Of a stretch of 64,000 bases of DNA, positions 1 through 12,480 are shown one piece after another (position 1 is the stretch's first letter; each line of letters begins with the position of its first letter). The position numbers and the translations under genes are program-made. The notes under the pieces are model-generated. The model was given only the letters and a program-made list of their open reading frames with translations, was not told the DNA's origin and made no database searches. Origin of the DNA: Quillaja saponaria (Eukaryota > Streptophyta > Magnoliopsida > Fabales > Quillajaceae); contig CM055611.1 in assembly GCA_029379385.1 (NCBI GenBank), positions 18,360,062-18,424,061 on the forward strand, in the 5' to 3' direction.

Positions 1-463
1 TGAAGCAATTAAAGTTGGGTTACAAAACTAAATGATTCTGAACCGATACAATCCTAGATATTTTACTTTAAAAAAATTAGAACTTTTTTTTTTCAATGCA
101 CAAGCATCAGCAAATGGAACGTGAGCCTCCCTGTGAGACTGTGACCCACTTATTTTTCTATATCCATGCATATAAACACCCACCATGAAATTTTAGTTTA
201 ATTAGTATTATGTTTACCATGATCCTCTTCCCAGAAGAACACCATGTCATACATAACAACTGGGGAAAAAATTTAAGTCCAGAAAGAGTCATATCCTCAT
301 GGACAAAAAGCTGTGCCAAATTCGTGTAACAAAGCGTTCATAATCCAGAAAAACCTACAATTCCAGAAAACTATCACGCCCAACAGATTTATCAGCAAAT
401 TGTAACTTTTCATATTGATTAAACTTAATCCTAAGTTGCTACCATTTTATGTTGCATCAAACA
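1..463. other. MAP65 3' flank
   Basis: AT-rich sequence downstream (in the gene's sense) of the minus-strand MAP65 gene. The part nearest 463 is presumably 3' UTR. I see no second gene, RNA gene or clear repeat here. Confidence 0.5.
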
Positions 464-3400
464 CTACATATTTTGGGATAAGTAAAAACCAGCTCTGACC
501 TCTTCAAATGAATACTCAATTTGGTGAGCAGTCTTTGCAGCAGTAGTGCCAGATAGGAGTATCAGGTGTTCTTGCTGTCAGCATAGGGACTGATGCTAAA
601 GGAGTGGTAGGCACTGGAATTTGCATAGTCTTTGAAGTTCTCATTTCTTCATCGCCAACATTAATTGGCTTAGGAGGAGATCCCATTGGCATGTGATTAC
701 CTGCAAGTAACCTTTGTGGTGTTCCATTGTGTATTATCTTTTGATCTTCCAGGAAATTTGCAACATTTTCTTCAGACAGTACTCTAGAAGAAATAGGAGA
801 GAGAGGCTTTCTGACGACAGGTGAGCTGATTTCATTTTTGTTATTTGCATTGGAGGAATTCTGCTTTAGAGAATAACCAACTACCTCGGGGAGTTTCCTT
901 CCTGCAAAAATTTTGAAGAATGGTATTTGTCATCAATTCCTAACACCTTCAATTGGTGAAAAGCAGAGATAATTCCAGCCTAAATAAATAAAATACCAGC
1001 GGAAGAAGTTGCAGAGCCACCATATTGCTTGTGAATCTGAGAACTCTTCTGATTGATAGAATTACCCTTCTTATTAGAATGCATATGCCGAGCAGTCTTT
1101 TCCAGTTTTGGGTCTTGAAGGAATGCTCCACCTAGGGACAATTTTCTATTACTTGCAACACCTGCTGAATTTCTAGAAACTTTCTTTCCACTTTTTGATG
1201 GACTAGGCTTTGACCCAAAAATGGCTTCCTGCTCTGCCATCAGCTGTCCCTGTAGTCTCTTTTGGTCCTAACATACAGAAGCAATTCAATAGAGAGATAG
1301 AGAGGTAATATGTTGCATAAGGAAAAAATTAAAGGCTGGAAAATGCTTATATATGTATGCTGGGTAGTTAAACTTATTTAATTAGAACAACATCATACCC
1401 TCTGCCTTTGCTTTTCATGATCTTTCTCTTGCCTTAAGATGCCATACTCTTCAAGCATCAAAAGGAGTCGGACCTAAAAAAGAAATAGGGAAAACAAATG
1501 CATATATAGTAAATGAGACTGCAAGTGTATTTGCATCGAAGGCAATAGAAATCTTGAAATTTGAGATGCCTGCATTTATATGCAATCAATAACATATTCT
1601 GAAAGATTTTCTTACTCCATCGTATAGAAACTCAATTCCTCTATCTTTCTCCCATGCTGTAACTTTCGAAGTTAATACCTCCACCATTCCTTCTCCAAAA
1701 ACATCCAAAACATTATAACAAACCACAAAGAGGAGATTGAACATATGATACTATATTAAAGTAAAGAGAGTCCATAACTATATTTTTCTCAGTCAAACCA
1801 CTCATGAAAACTAAATTACACATCCTCTGCTTTGCAGCATTACATTGTAGTATCAATAGTGAAACAGACAACAACCACAACAGTAATAATGATGAGAACA
1901 TCTGCATAAGAGTAATGAGGACATGGAAGACCATGCAGAATAAAACTAACCATAATGTGAACAGGTTACATACCAGGAATTTTGTTTACTAAAACACGAG
2001 CTTTCTCAGCACGTTTCAAGGCAAGATGTGCACCACGTCCACCACTATAACGATTATCATCCTGAAATTCCACAGTAATTAGAAGAACGGCTCAATAAAA
2101 GGGAAAGAGATAATCACCTATTATTTTCAAGAACAACAATGATACCCCACCCTGTTGTATTCCTCCAGCCAACTCTCCTCTTGACATGCTTCCAACCACT
2201 TTTCAACCCTTTCAACGATTTCTTTCCGGATAAGAGCTTCCTCTTTGGTCCTTGCGATTTCAATCTCAATTTGTTCCAAAAGGGATTCTGGGTTTATAAC
2301 TCCTGCAGATCAGTTTTCACGTCGATGAGGAGATAATAATATGGCAGATGATGATAAATGGAATCCTGGACATAGGAACAAGTTTATGGGTAACCACACC
2401 ACAGCTTGTGAAAAAATAAACCTGGAATAAAAATAGATACTGCAAATCAAGGACATGTTTATTTCTTTCTAATCAAATTCTCCTTTATCTAACAAATCTT
2501 CAGATTGTCGTCTGATTGTCATACCCCTTGGTACTGATCATTGCTTAAACTTAGGTATTTCTAGTTCAGATTCTCAGAAGTCTTCTAACATAGATTTCTT
2601 TCTGCAGTAAATGAGCATCTATACAACTTGCAGCTGTCCTCTAATTAAGTAACTTCATGAACATCTTACCAGTGTCCATCGATTCAATCAAATATTTCTT
2701 TGCATGAAGATCTACAACCAAGTGTGTCCTCCTGCAAATCTCCTGTAGTTCCAACTTCATTCTTAGAACAATCTCTTTTATTTTACTTGATTTATAATGC
2801 TCCAGCCTTGACACTTCTGACTCAACCTACGGTACGAACCCATATCCAGTTAACTATGCCAATAACTGCGCATGTCATTTACATATAAAAGTGAAAACAA
2901 GGTGTAGGTAAAAGTACAAGTTAAATACTCACATAGTTGATGGAGTCAATTGAGAGAATGTTATGCTCAGAAAATTCAGTTTCTGTGGCGGCAATCTTAC
3001 TGGTTACATTCTGGAATTTCTGTTGCTCCACCATTGGTGTATCCATTAAAACCCACAGCTCCAAAAGGGAAGATGCAAGATTTTGAAGCTATTACAGATT
3101 GAACATCAGAAACTCAGGTAAATAGAAGAGATGTTTGACAGAATTAAACATAAGAACTAGCCTACATACTGACCTTCTGAATTCTCCGTATTTTGACCTC
3201 TCCCAAACTTTGTACCATAGCAATCAGACTCTGAATTGTATGATTACTTATGTCTTTCGCAGGGGAATCACCCAAAGCAGGGTTAATCTCACAAATCTTT
3301 TGTCGGAAATCCTCGCCAAGGACCAAGCAGAGTGAATAAAGAGTGTTCAGGTGGTCAGACACCTGCTTCAGGCAGCTTCTCTAGAAAAATATAGAAGAAC

Positions 3401-4493
3401 AAGATAATCAGCCAAGAGAATTATCTTTTCTCACCAAACTCTCTTTTACTTTTTTTTCTTCTCTCTTCTCTAAGGTGTGAGTTGGGAGGAAGCCAAAAAA
3501 GTTACAATATCATACCCTTACTCTCTATTCAGAAATTACTAGACACTCTCTCTCCCACTTAGTATATTATTTCTGAATGTAATCAGATTACCGGTTTCCC
3601 AACTTCATAGAAAATTGTATTTCACACAATTCAGATACCAAGTTATTTCCAAAATCACAATTTAGATATTCAGTAATCTGAAGAACCAACAAATTCATTG
3701 TAACATACACAAAAAGTAATAAAGAAAGAAGTTACCTTCTTGTTTTGAAATTCAACCAATTTCTTGCGTAATTCTTCTAGTCTTTTCAAGGACAAATCTT
3801 TCTCCTCCACGGGAACCTTGTACAGATTACCCTCCCTGTATCCAGATAATTCATTTGAAATATTCTGTAACTGATTCAAAACTTCAACAAATTGGCTCTT
3901 CCTCTCAGCTTTCAGTTTCTGCGTGTCCTCAAGTTGTGAAACAATGATTTCCAGTTCTCTCTTCAAGCTTCCACGAGATTTTCTATCAAACTAAGAACAG
4001 AAACAAATAAAATTTCTAATCAATTAAAGGACTTCCTTTGAGAAACATTGATCATTAGAACATGGACTCAACTCTCCGGTATTATAAGACTTACATGTAG
4101 TGGTTGCTCACCCATCATAGAACAGATGTCTGCAATTTCAGCTTCAAAATCAGCAATTGCTTGCTGCAGTCGAGCTTTACTCTTTTTTGCCTCATCCACT
4201 TTCCTCCTATAAATCTCCAGACAATTTATTTCAATTTCAAGCAGCATCTCATCCCTTTCAACATCAGATTCTCCAACTTCATCCCATATTTTCTAAGTTC
4301 AAGATTGCCAAACAAATAGAAAAGTGGCTAAACATTACAAGAAAAGGGAGCTAAAAATAGTAAGGAAATTAATTAATCAGTAACATAGAATTTGCAAAAT
4401 TCCACAAGCTTTTGGGGAAACCTGAAGTTCATTCAGCAACAATCCACAAGTTGTTTCTATGTGCGCCAGCTGATCACTATGATTGCTTAACAT
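464..4493 (-). CDS. MAP65: 65-kDa microtubule-associated protein (MAP65/PRC1/Ase1 family), probable +1 frameshift near the C-terminus
   Basis: Cross-links antiparallel microtubules in the phragmoplast or cortical arrays (family knowledge). Coding exons read on the minus strand with GT-AG borders: 4493-4422, 4292-4095, 3990-3736, 3380-3174, 3088-2933, 2826-2670, 2302-2151, 2061-1974, 1689-1616, 1473-1399, 1267-997, 901-464. Conserved blocks in order: [12 protein letters not shown] near the N-terminus, [43 protein letters not shown] (about residues 393-404), [29 protein letters not shown], and [15 protein letters not shown] followed by NRKLSLGGA. The N-terminal two thirds is coiled-coil-like and the tail is basic, Ser/Pro-rich. 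As read, a stop falls at 518-516, but the next frame continues into EYSFEE, a tail motif I recall from Arabidopsis MAP65-3. Ignoring one extra base near 545-580 gives 713 residues, close to MAP65-3 (about 707). The MAP65-3/4 clade is likely; the exact orthologue is uncertain. Confidence 0.93.
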
Positions 4494-5162
4494 GGTGAAG
4501 CAAGTACACTAGAAGGAGCAAAAAAATATCAGAAGAAAACCCTCTCATATTACATAGTATACATACAAACAGAATGGTGACAAATTTCTTCTTGAAGTAA
4601 ATTTATACTGTTATACATTTTCAAATCCTGCTCACCCGGTTCATGTTTCTAATTTTCTTATTTGAATTATTAGTGGTGGAAAGCCTCCTCTGCTTCTTCT
4701 ATATCAAATCACTGGTTATCATGATAACCCTACATCATGTGCTGGCTTCAGAAATAAAAATTTTATTCCAGAAATCTCACTGTCAGATATACACAGAAGT
4801 GGAAGGTATAATAAGAGCTAAGTTAGATTTCCCTTTAATATTCTGTTTGGGAATAATATTAATAATAAAAAAAAACAAGATCGTAATTTTTCTACACCAA
4901 TTGATGCTCCTAGCGCTAACACTCAAAATAAGAATTTCATACTAAAGAGAATTATGAAAATCACAAATAGAACACACTTGCAGAGAAATATAATACATGT
5001 TTCAGAAATCATTGTCCTCACAACAAAAGCAATGATTAAATACGAAGCAAAGCGATAAATAAATTAGTGTACACCAGAGATTTAAGAAATTCCTATACAA
5101 TTTTTCTTTCTTTCCTTGGTTTTCAGACCAACCAAACAGCGCAAAGCCAAGAAAAAACGGAC

Positions 5163-5230
5163 CTGATCCCAGTGAAACCTCCTACTCCAATCGCCGGAGA
5201 ATATTTGTGCTCCGCTGTGAAAGTAAAATG
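5163..5230 (-). other. Probable 5' UTR exon of the MAP65 gene
   Basis: Inferred, not certain. The ATG at 4493 follows a good acceptor (CTAG before about 4509). The nearest fitting upstream donor is CAG/GTCCG at 5163/5162, which would leave a 5' UTR intron of about 650 bp. The transcription start is not visible, so the outer edge is a guess. Confidence 0.4.
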
Positions 5231-5569
5231 CTAGCTAGGGTTTTGAAATGGAAAATTGTATTAGGGTTTTTGAGTAAAATGCTAATTAAGAAAAAAAAAA
5301 TTGTAACTATTCTATTTGATTCTGAGAGGGAAATGAAAGACAGAAAGAACCGTTATTTTGGGATGAACAAACCAACCTGATCTTGACACTTCAGCATGTA
5401 ATGACCATTTCCGATGACGTGGTGAGATCAAGGGTGTGATGCTATTAACGAAGAATGTTTGAATTTCAAATTTTGCTAATTTTCTATTCTTTTCTTTTGT
5501 AACGTATTCCAGGAAAAAATAAAATGATACGGTCCAGAAATTTTTTATTAACTAGATTTCAATAAGAGT

Positions 5570-6705
5570 GTGTTTGGCACACAAAATTGAAATTGAAACT
5601 GAAATTTACAAAACCAATTTCAAATTTTTTTTTTAATTGAAAAATTGATTTCAATTTTGTTACAAAGTTAAGTCACAGTAAATAATTACAATTGAGATTA
5701 TCATTTCAACCAATAGGCTTGTATACTGGACAGTTTCTATATTTGTTTTCTATGGATTGATATTCATTATCTTCAACTATTCTTGACGATGGTAATCACG
5801 TCTCGGGTGGTCTCTAATAATAGTCTCCAATAATAATGATTATTGTCTTTTGTGATCTCCTTCAGTGTTTGATGGTTGTGATTGGCATCTTTGATGATAT
5901 TCAATTGCATTGGTCAAGTTTTCAAATGTCGGTGTACAATGATGGTGGTCGTTATCTCTTATGGTGTCGTGTGATAATTGAGATAGTAATATTGTCTATC
6001 TGATAGTGGTGATTGATGAGTTTTTTTAGATGGAGAGAAATTGAGGGAGAGGAAATGAGAAAAGAGGGTATGTACCCTTTTGTCCTGTTTGGAAGTTTTT
6101 TATAAAGGATAGAGAATAAATGGAGGGAAAATCCCTCCAAAACCCACTTTTTAATTCTTCAAAATTGGAAGAATTTGGAAGAAAGAGGATACCATACATT
6201 AAATTTTTATCTTTTATGATTAATATACCCCTATTCTTTTATATTAAATACCTACTAATATTTAAATAAAACATGTTAAGAGCTTAATAGTAAAATTATA
6301 TAATAATAAGTCCTCTGATCTTCTCTTCTCTTTTCTCCACTCAACTTTTAAATAAGAAATATATTTTATTATATTCTCCTCTCCTTTTATTCTTTTTACT
6401 CCTAAATGAGACAATAGTAAGTGTTATTTTTCATCTACTTTCATGTCCTTTCCTTCCATTTACTCTTCTCTCATCTCTCTCCAAAGTCCAAACTCCCAAA
6501 TAAATCCTAAGTGATACCATACCATGGCAACCATGGATGGGCTTAATCAGTCTAGTACGATGCGTTCATACAAGCGGTTGCTGCCACTGATAGCACTTAC
6601 ACAAACTAATTTAGAATGAAAATATATTTTGAAATTATAATTATAATGGTATACCTATAAGAATTGAATTTCAATTTCTTGTAATTGAAAATGTACACCA
6701 AGCTA
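5570..6705. mobile_element. Possible non-autonomous DNA transposon (terminal inverted repeats)
   Basis: The left end reads GTGTTTGGCACACAAAATTG followed by GAAATTGAAA. The reverse complement of the right end (about 6660-6705) reads AGCTTGGTGTACATTTTC, then AATTACAAGAAATTG. The 'gtgtgtttggca' start is typical of many plant MITEs. Similarity between the ends is partial, and I could not fix a target-site duplication. The interior has no transposase. Confidence 0.3.
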
Positions 6706-6968
6706 GAAAAAATGATAATTTAATACTTAATTTTAATTTATTTTTTAGAAGGAGAGGGGGATTAGACCCATATACGTTTCATGAGAGTAAAACCTTAGAT
6801 CCCATAAATATCAAGGAAGTGGAGGAATTTGAGTGTGTTCCAGGACGATTTTAGGTGGCCACAATCACCAAAAAAGCAATATTTCAATTCTTGAATGGAT
6901 GACTTTGGCTAAAGAGACTTTAAAGCTACATTCTCTAGGCAGACAGTTTGAGAATAAGTGAGTGAAAT

Positions 6969-7245
6969 GGCTCACTCCGCTTATGAATTGGGTGAAATTA
7001 AATACTGATGGGTTTCAAGAGGAAACCCAGGCCTAGCTAGTGCTGCAGGTATCATTCGTAACAGTCAAGGTGGTTGAGTTTTTGGATTTGATCAGTAACA
7101 TTCATAGACTTATTGCTCAAGAATGGGATGTAAATGTTAGGCTAAACCAAGTGCACTGTGAAAGTAACAGGGTAGCAGACTATTTGCTACCAAGTGTATT
7201 GTAGTCTTTATTTATTTTTTCCATTCAAAGAAAATAAAAAATAAG
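6969..7245 (+). pseudogene. Degenerate LINE (non-LTR retrotransposon) RNase H fragment
   Basis: Conceptual translation with frame changes gives WVKLNTDG, then GNPGLASAAGIIRNSQG, then, after a gap, QEWDVNVRLNQVHCESNRVADYLL. This is the order of the plant LINE-type RNase H (RVT_3) domain: the N-terminal catalytic Asp in NTDG, the GNPG...AGGIIRD block, and the C-terminal H.....NRVAD block. The middle of the domain is missing and an in-frame stop follows the QGG codons. A T/A-rich stretch follows, as expected for a LINE 3' end. It is a 5'-truncated, dead copy. Confidence 0.7.
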
Positions 7246-9131
7246 ACTTCAAAGTGCTGGTATGCAAGTGATCGACTTCATTTCTTAATTTAAATTCAAG
7301 ATTTTTGCACCAAAAGGAAGCTCAAAAGATTTTATACTTCGCTTCAATATTCATAAAGAAATTTCATTTTCTTTACATCATCATTGTCCATAAAATAAAA
7401 GAACATTTCTAATTAAGTTTATTCAATATATAGAGGGTCAATATAATTTAGTGCATAGTCTTTCCTTTGCTATGTTGCTTGAGTCTAAGGTGGACTATTT
7501 TATTTAAAAAAATATGGTTCATGGACTATGGGTTGGGGTATATTCAGATATTCTGTTTTTAAAATTTATTTTTTTCTCTATTTCTTTTTTTAAGAATCAA
7601 GCAATTGATCCTAAAATGAAACAAAAATTTCTTAACTCAATTCAACAATTAACAATAATATAATTTTATCTATAAATACAAAATTAACAGAAAAATATTA
7701 ATTGTATTGACTTACAAAAGAAACAATAATACAATTTGAACTTGAGATATAGAAATTCGAACACTCCGCCTTAATCAGTTAAACTAAAATTTCATCAGCT
7801 TTCTTTTTTAAAATGAGTATAATGAGTTTGTGTTGGGATTAATTTTTTATTTGTTTCATTAAAAGGTCTGTTCAGATAAAACTACATATCAAAACCATTG
7901 TTTCTTTGCTCTCCCGGAAAGTTTCATAGTCTTCTATTTCTATCTATTTTAGTATAATTTGACTCCTAAGTAAAATATCTACTAAAAATGAAATGAATAA
8001 AAGTGACGAGAAAAAACATACAATATAATAATTTGTCTAGCCAGAAGTGGTCAAATGACCTCTTAAAGGAAAGTCAATTGTTGGATTCAAACTTACTAAA
8101 CTAAATATTTAATTTATGAACAAAATCTAGTATTTATCTATATAATAAAAAGTTAATAACAAAGTATATACAATGGTAATGACTCAATTGTGGAGAGATA
8201 CTATTAGCATGGCTATCATACTCATGTCTCCATAAAGGTAAATAAATATTGGCTTGAGAAATTAACATGTGTCTAAATATTTAATAATTTAATATTTTAT
8301 TTGACCCTATATATTATTTTCTCTCTTTCTTCTTCTTCTTGAACCCCTAGTAAAATTTTGAATTTTCTATTTTGATTATTGGTTTCAAGTTTCAACTATA
8401 ATTCTTCATCTAGGTCATCAAACTTTTTATTAGATTCAGTTAACATCTCTTCCATAATTCTCAGAATTTTACACATGGAAAAAGATAAGTTCTTGTAAAT
8501 GAAATGGGCAAGACTACCCCACACCCAACTTAAAATTTTTCTAGTTTTGGCATGGAAATCCAACCTAATTGCTTTCTCGATCCTAATTGGGAGAATTCAA
8601 TGGATAAGACGATCCCTTTGAGTCTCCCTTGAGCTTAATTGTTTCTTTTTTAGTTGCATCATCTAATGTTAGTAACGTTTTTAATAGTAGTGATAATGTC
8701 AAGATCTTATTAAGTGGTTAAACACGTGTCTATATCACAAGTTAATATTTGTTTACTTTTATCGAAGAAGACAGAAAGAAAAAATATATAGTATCAAAAC
8801 TATCATTAATAAATGAGTGTCAATCTCTCATAAGCTAACATCTATTTGCTCTTACTCTTTCAAGTCATGCCAGACATGAACATGATAGCCATGCTTACAA
8901 TATCAGCCATGATGAAAAAAAAAGAAAAAAAAAAAAAGAGAAGAATAAATAGAAAATGAAAGAGAAGGTATTGGGACATTAAGTTTCTTTTTGAGTTCAG
9001 ATTGATTAGAGGGACAAAATTGGACAGAGAAACCCTCGAGTCCCTGCCAAAATGTCAGATAGACTGCACCAAGCTTAGTGACAACTTCCTCAGACAAACT
9101 CAACTCCTTCTTCTCCTTCAACCCCATTTCC

Positions 9132-11024
9132 ATGAATCCCAGCAAAACTGAGGACGATCTCTTCCTTCATCACCACCATGATCTGGGTCCAACTTCCCAG
9201 ATCCTACCCCCCCAAATTCAATCTCAACCCTCCATTTCCAACCCTACGGACGACCCATCTTTCTCTCTACCCGAAATAGTTATTTTCCGGTCTTCCTCCT
9301 CCGAGTCACCGAGTCACTCCTCCACAGACTCACCAACTCGCTCTCCGGGTCACCCTCCTTCCAGCTCCAACAACAACCAACCTCTCTTCATCAGCCCAGA
9401 ACCTCATATTTCTTCTCAATTTTACACCTTTAACCCTGAATCTCACGTCCTCATGATCCGTTGCATCATGGAGCACCGGCTGGCCACTCCACCGGAGATC
9501 CGAGCTGCTACACCCAGAGCCGTCCTCAAGTCCTGGCGTGCCGTGTGGAAGGACCGCAATGAGGAGACGGCGTACCTTACCGCTTGGAAGCGCATTCAGG
9601 ACAAGCTCACTGCTCATATCGATGAGAACGGTAACGAATTTCTTTGTTTCAAGAACAATTCTCAGCAATTCGTTTCCCATATTAACCAATGGCAAGACAT
9701 TGTTATGAGTTTTCATGGGGATACTGATTTGAATCACTTAGGGCTTAAGGAAACTATAGAAAGAATTAAGCAAGTTTGGACAGTAGGTGCTAAATTTTAT
9801 GGAATACCTGAAAGTTATATTAGGGTTTGTGTTGCTGCTTGCCCTGTGTGCTCTGCAGCCACATCAGGGTCTGGTGCTAGGAATAAGAGGCGTAGGTTTG
9901 AGTATACTGAATCTTTTGATGTGCCTGCCAAGGAGGTTCCACATAAACTTCAGCAGTTGGCAGCGAAGCATAAGGTGGTGCTTTGTATTCGGCAGAAGTA
10001 TATTAGGTATAAGCCTTTTATGGCCGAGGTGAAGGATTATGCTTGTCATAGGGCAGGTGAGCCTGCTGCTAAGAAATCAAAGATATTGAAGAGGGAGCCC
10101 TATGCTTCTAAGCGTTGTGGATGTGGGTTTCGAATAAGGGCCATTGTTCCCATTGCAAATTATAATGAGAAGGATAAGACGTTTGTGTATCAGGAGGAGG
10201 GAATGGCAGTATTTAAACTGTATGCAGTCCACTCAGGGCATGAGCCAGGGCCATTGGATGGTAATGCAAGGATTATGCATCGGGTTGTGGGACACAAGGG
10301 TGGCTACCTGATGGATCAAGAAACAGTATATGGTGTGAGTGAGGATATGGAGAGTGAGGGTTTTGGTTTGATGGGGAGGGATGAAGGGGATTTGCATTTT
10401 TCCGTCTTGCATCAAGTGCAGGAATTGAGAGCTGAAGTTGGGTTATTGGAAGGGAAAATTTCAAAAATCCCACATGAGCTTTTGGGTTCGGTTTCTCGAG
10501 ATTTGTTTGATATTGTGATTAAAATTAGAAATATAGGAGAAGAGGGTCTGAAACCAATGGGATTACTTTCTGACAAGCAGCAACCAGATGATGTCTTGGT
10601 TGGGGATAGTGATTTGGCACACTGGGGTGATCACCACCATGAACGGATGTATGGGGATGGGAAGGACACAGAACTGATAGAAGATGACGAAGACAGTTTT
10701 GGGCGAACTCTAGGAGATGTTGTTTCCTGGGATCATATGAGGACAGACTGTAGGAGCCAGAAGGACCTGTTGAGTGAGTCCTGTAAGCCAGAAAAGTGGT
10801 TGAAATGCAGTGATTTTGATGAGAAGAACCTTCTTGATTGTGAAGATACTAAACTAACCAAGCCCATTAGACACGATGAGGTCATAATAACAGATGTAGG
10901 TCTTGGCTGTATACAGGTTGATAGTTTCTACCAAGAAAATCCTAAATGGTATGATTCTCCTTGTGAGTTGGACACTGGTGCAGATTGCGTGGATAGTGGA
11001 TTTCGGCATGGGGAAATTTTGTAA
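9132..11024 (+). CDS. Intronless protein with integrase-like HHCC zinc module and FAR1-like zinc module; probable domesticated transposon protein
   Basis: Single exon, 630 residues. The frame is open from a stop at 9060, and the first ATG in it is 9132. Residues 1-100 are low complexity (His run at 13-16, Ser/Pro-rich). Residues about 104-240 hold a region ending in H195-x6-H202-x34-C237-x2-C240, the pattern of the integrase zinc-binding (H2C2) domain, with the HLGLKET segment typical of it. A basic NKRRR patch (251-255) follows. Residues 305-370 carry C305, the KRCGC block (C329, C331) and HSGH (H367, H370), resembling the WRKY-GCM1-type zinc finger of FAR1/MULE proteins. The C-terminal third is acidic with a possible short coiled coil (VQELRAEVGLLEGKI). 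I recall similar plant proteins auto-named KRAB-A domain-containing protein 2-like. DNA binding in the nucleus is inferred; no catalytic DDE core is visible. Confidence 0.85.
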   Translation: MNPSKTEDDLFLHHHHDLGPTSQILPPQIQSQPSISNPTDDPSFSLPEIVIFRSSSSESPSHSSTDSPTRSPGHPPSSSNNNQPLFISPEPHISSQFYTFNPESHVLMIRCIMEHRLATPPEIRAATPRAVLKSWRAVWKDRNEETAYLTAWKRIQDKLTAHIDENGNEFLCFKNNSQQFVSHINQWQDIVMSFHGDTDLNHLGLKETIERIKQVWTVGAKFYGIPESYIRVCVAACPVCSAATSGSGARNKRRRFEYTESFDVPAKEVPHKLQQLAAKHKVVLCIRQKYIRYKPFMAEVKDYACHRAGEPAAKKSKILKREPYASKRCGCGFRIRAIVPIANYNEKDKTFVYQEEGMAVFKLYAVHSGHEPGPLDGNARIMHRVVGHKGGYLMDQETVYGVSEDMESEGFGLMGRDEGDLHFSVLHQVQELRAEVGLLEGKISKIPHELLGSVSRDLFDIVIKIRNIGEEGLKPMGLLSDKQQPDDVLVGDSDLAHWGDHHHERMYGDGKDTELIEDDEDSFGRTLGDVVSWDHMRTDCRSQKDLLSESCKPEKWLKCSDFDEKNLLDCEDTKLTKPIRHDEVIITDVGLGCIQVDSFYQENPKWYDSPCELDTGADCVDSGFRHGEIL

Positions 11025-12120
11025 CAGCTTTGTTAATCCGCTCTAACTCAGCCATCATTTTTCAGTGTGCCCATTTACAACTTCAAACATATGGAATTGG
11101 GCTGTACATTTATGTAAACAGAAGATTGGAGCTGCTGCTGACATGCCTTTTTTGGTTATTTACTGGACGTGATTCTGTAAAGCATAACTAATCTGGCTTC
11201 TGTGCACATAACTTAATTATAACTGTATTTGTTAGTCATGTATAAGGCCCTAAGATTTTTTAGCTTGGTTCTCTGATATTGGAGTCTATTCATCTGTTCT
11301 TGTTCGCCAAAATTCTTGTGTATTTATGTGCAATATTGCTTTGGTACTTTCATATTACATGATGGATATTATAAAAGCATATCACTTCTGCATGTTTGTA
11401 CTGTGCTTTTCCTGGTCTATTTTATCTTTTTAAACCCCCTTTCTTCTCTGGAAGCTAGGCAGCAGATTGCCTTACATGTGATACATGTCTGCTACGCACA
11501 GCAGACAGATGTTTTGGATGTCTGCAATTTGATACTGCCCATAAAATTACTCCCAAATCGAATTCTGTTATTTTCATCAGGGGATATTTTCTGTAGGTTT
11601 CAGTAAGCATGGAAGCATATGGTGATGTCTGGGAAGAGTCCACCTCCTTGTACAGATCTGAAAACCAGAGCCCGATCCTAAAGTTGACAGGATTAGCTTC
11701 TGATTTCGGGAATCTTGCCAAAAAATGAATGGGGAAACAAAATTGTTCATCATTTTACTTGAAAATGGATATTTATAAGACTTTCCTAAGTACTAGGTGC
11801 ATGAAATCTACAACTATGTTTGGTCTATGAAGTATCAAATCTTGTTTATTCATATTTATAGTTTCATACACCTAGTTCAGCAGTCAAGAAGTCTGTAATT
11901 GGGTCAATTAATATTTCAGTCTATCGTAGTACCTAGCAGAGGTTGTCTAGAAGTTACTTCGTGTGCATTTCAGAGTGAAGTGAATTTTTGTTTGATACCT
12001 AAAAATCAGATGGTAATGCCATCAATTTTAAAATAGACCCTGATATTCATAACTGTCCAAGAGGTGGACTCCTTCTAATCATAAATCCCATCTCCCTTAC
12101 AGATCACATCCTCATTTCCA

Positions 12121-12480
12121 GGCCTAAAACCATTAGACCTGCAGAAATTACCCTCTGATAGTATTACAGATTTTTAACTTGGAGTAGTTTCCATACATCA
12201 CAATTTCAATGCCCTTGTGTTGTGACACTGTTCCTTGATTCTGGACCCTCTTTTTATTTATTGCAAATCATAGTTATAAATTTCTTTAGTTTACACTTTA
12301 CAGTTTCAACGCCTCAAACTATTAGACCTGCAGAAAATACACCCTGATCTAGGTATTACAATTTTTAACTTGGAGTAATTTCGTAGACTCCATCAGAATT
12401 TTGACACCCTTTTGTTGAACTGTTTTAAAGATGCTGTTCCATGGTTCTGGCCACGTTCTTTCTTTTCTGTATCCTTGGGA
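12121..12480. repeat. Direct duplication, two diverged copies of about 160-180 bp
   Basis: Copy 1 (about 12121-12263) and copy 2 (about 12308-12480) share ATTAGACCTGCAGAAA, then TATTACA, TTTTTAACTTGGAGTA, 'cccttttgttg' and a 'gttcc.tg.ttctgg.c' block in the same order. Copies are diverged and non-coding. Confidence 0.75.

Larger units (their letters stand above)
5231..9131. other. Intergenic, repeat-bearing AT-rich DNA
   Basis: Between MAP65 (-) and the intronless HHCC/FAR1-like gene (+). It holds a possible terminal-inverted-repeat element (5570-6705) and a LINE RNase H remnant (6969-7245). The rest is low-complexity AT-rich DNA with no supported gene. Confidence 0.5.
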
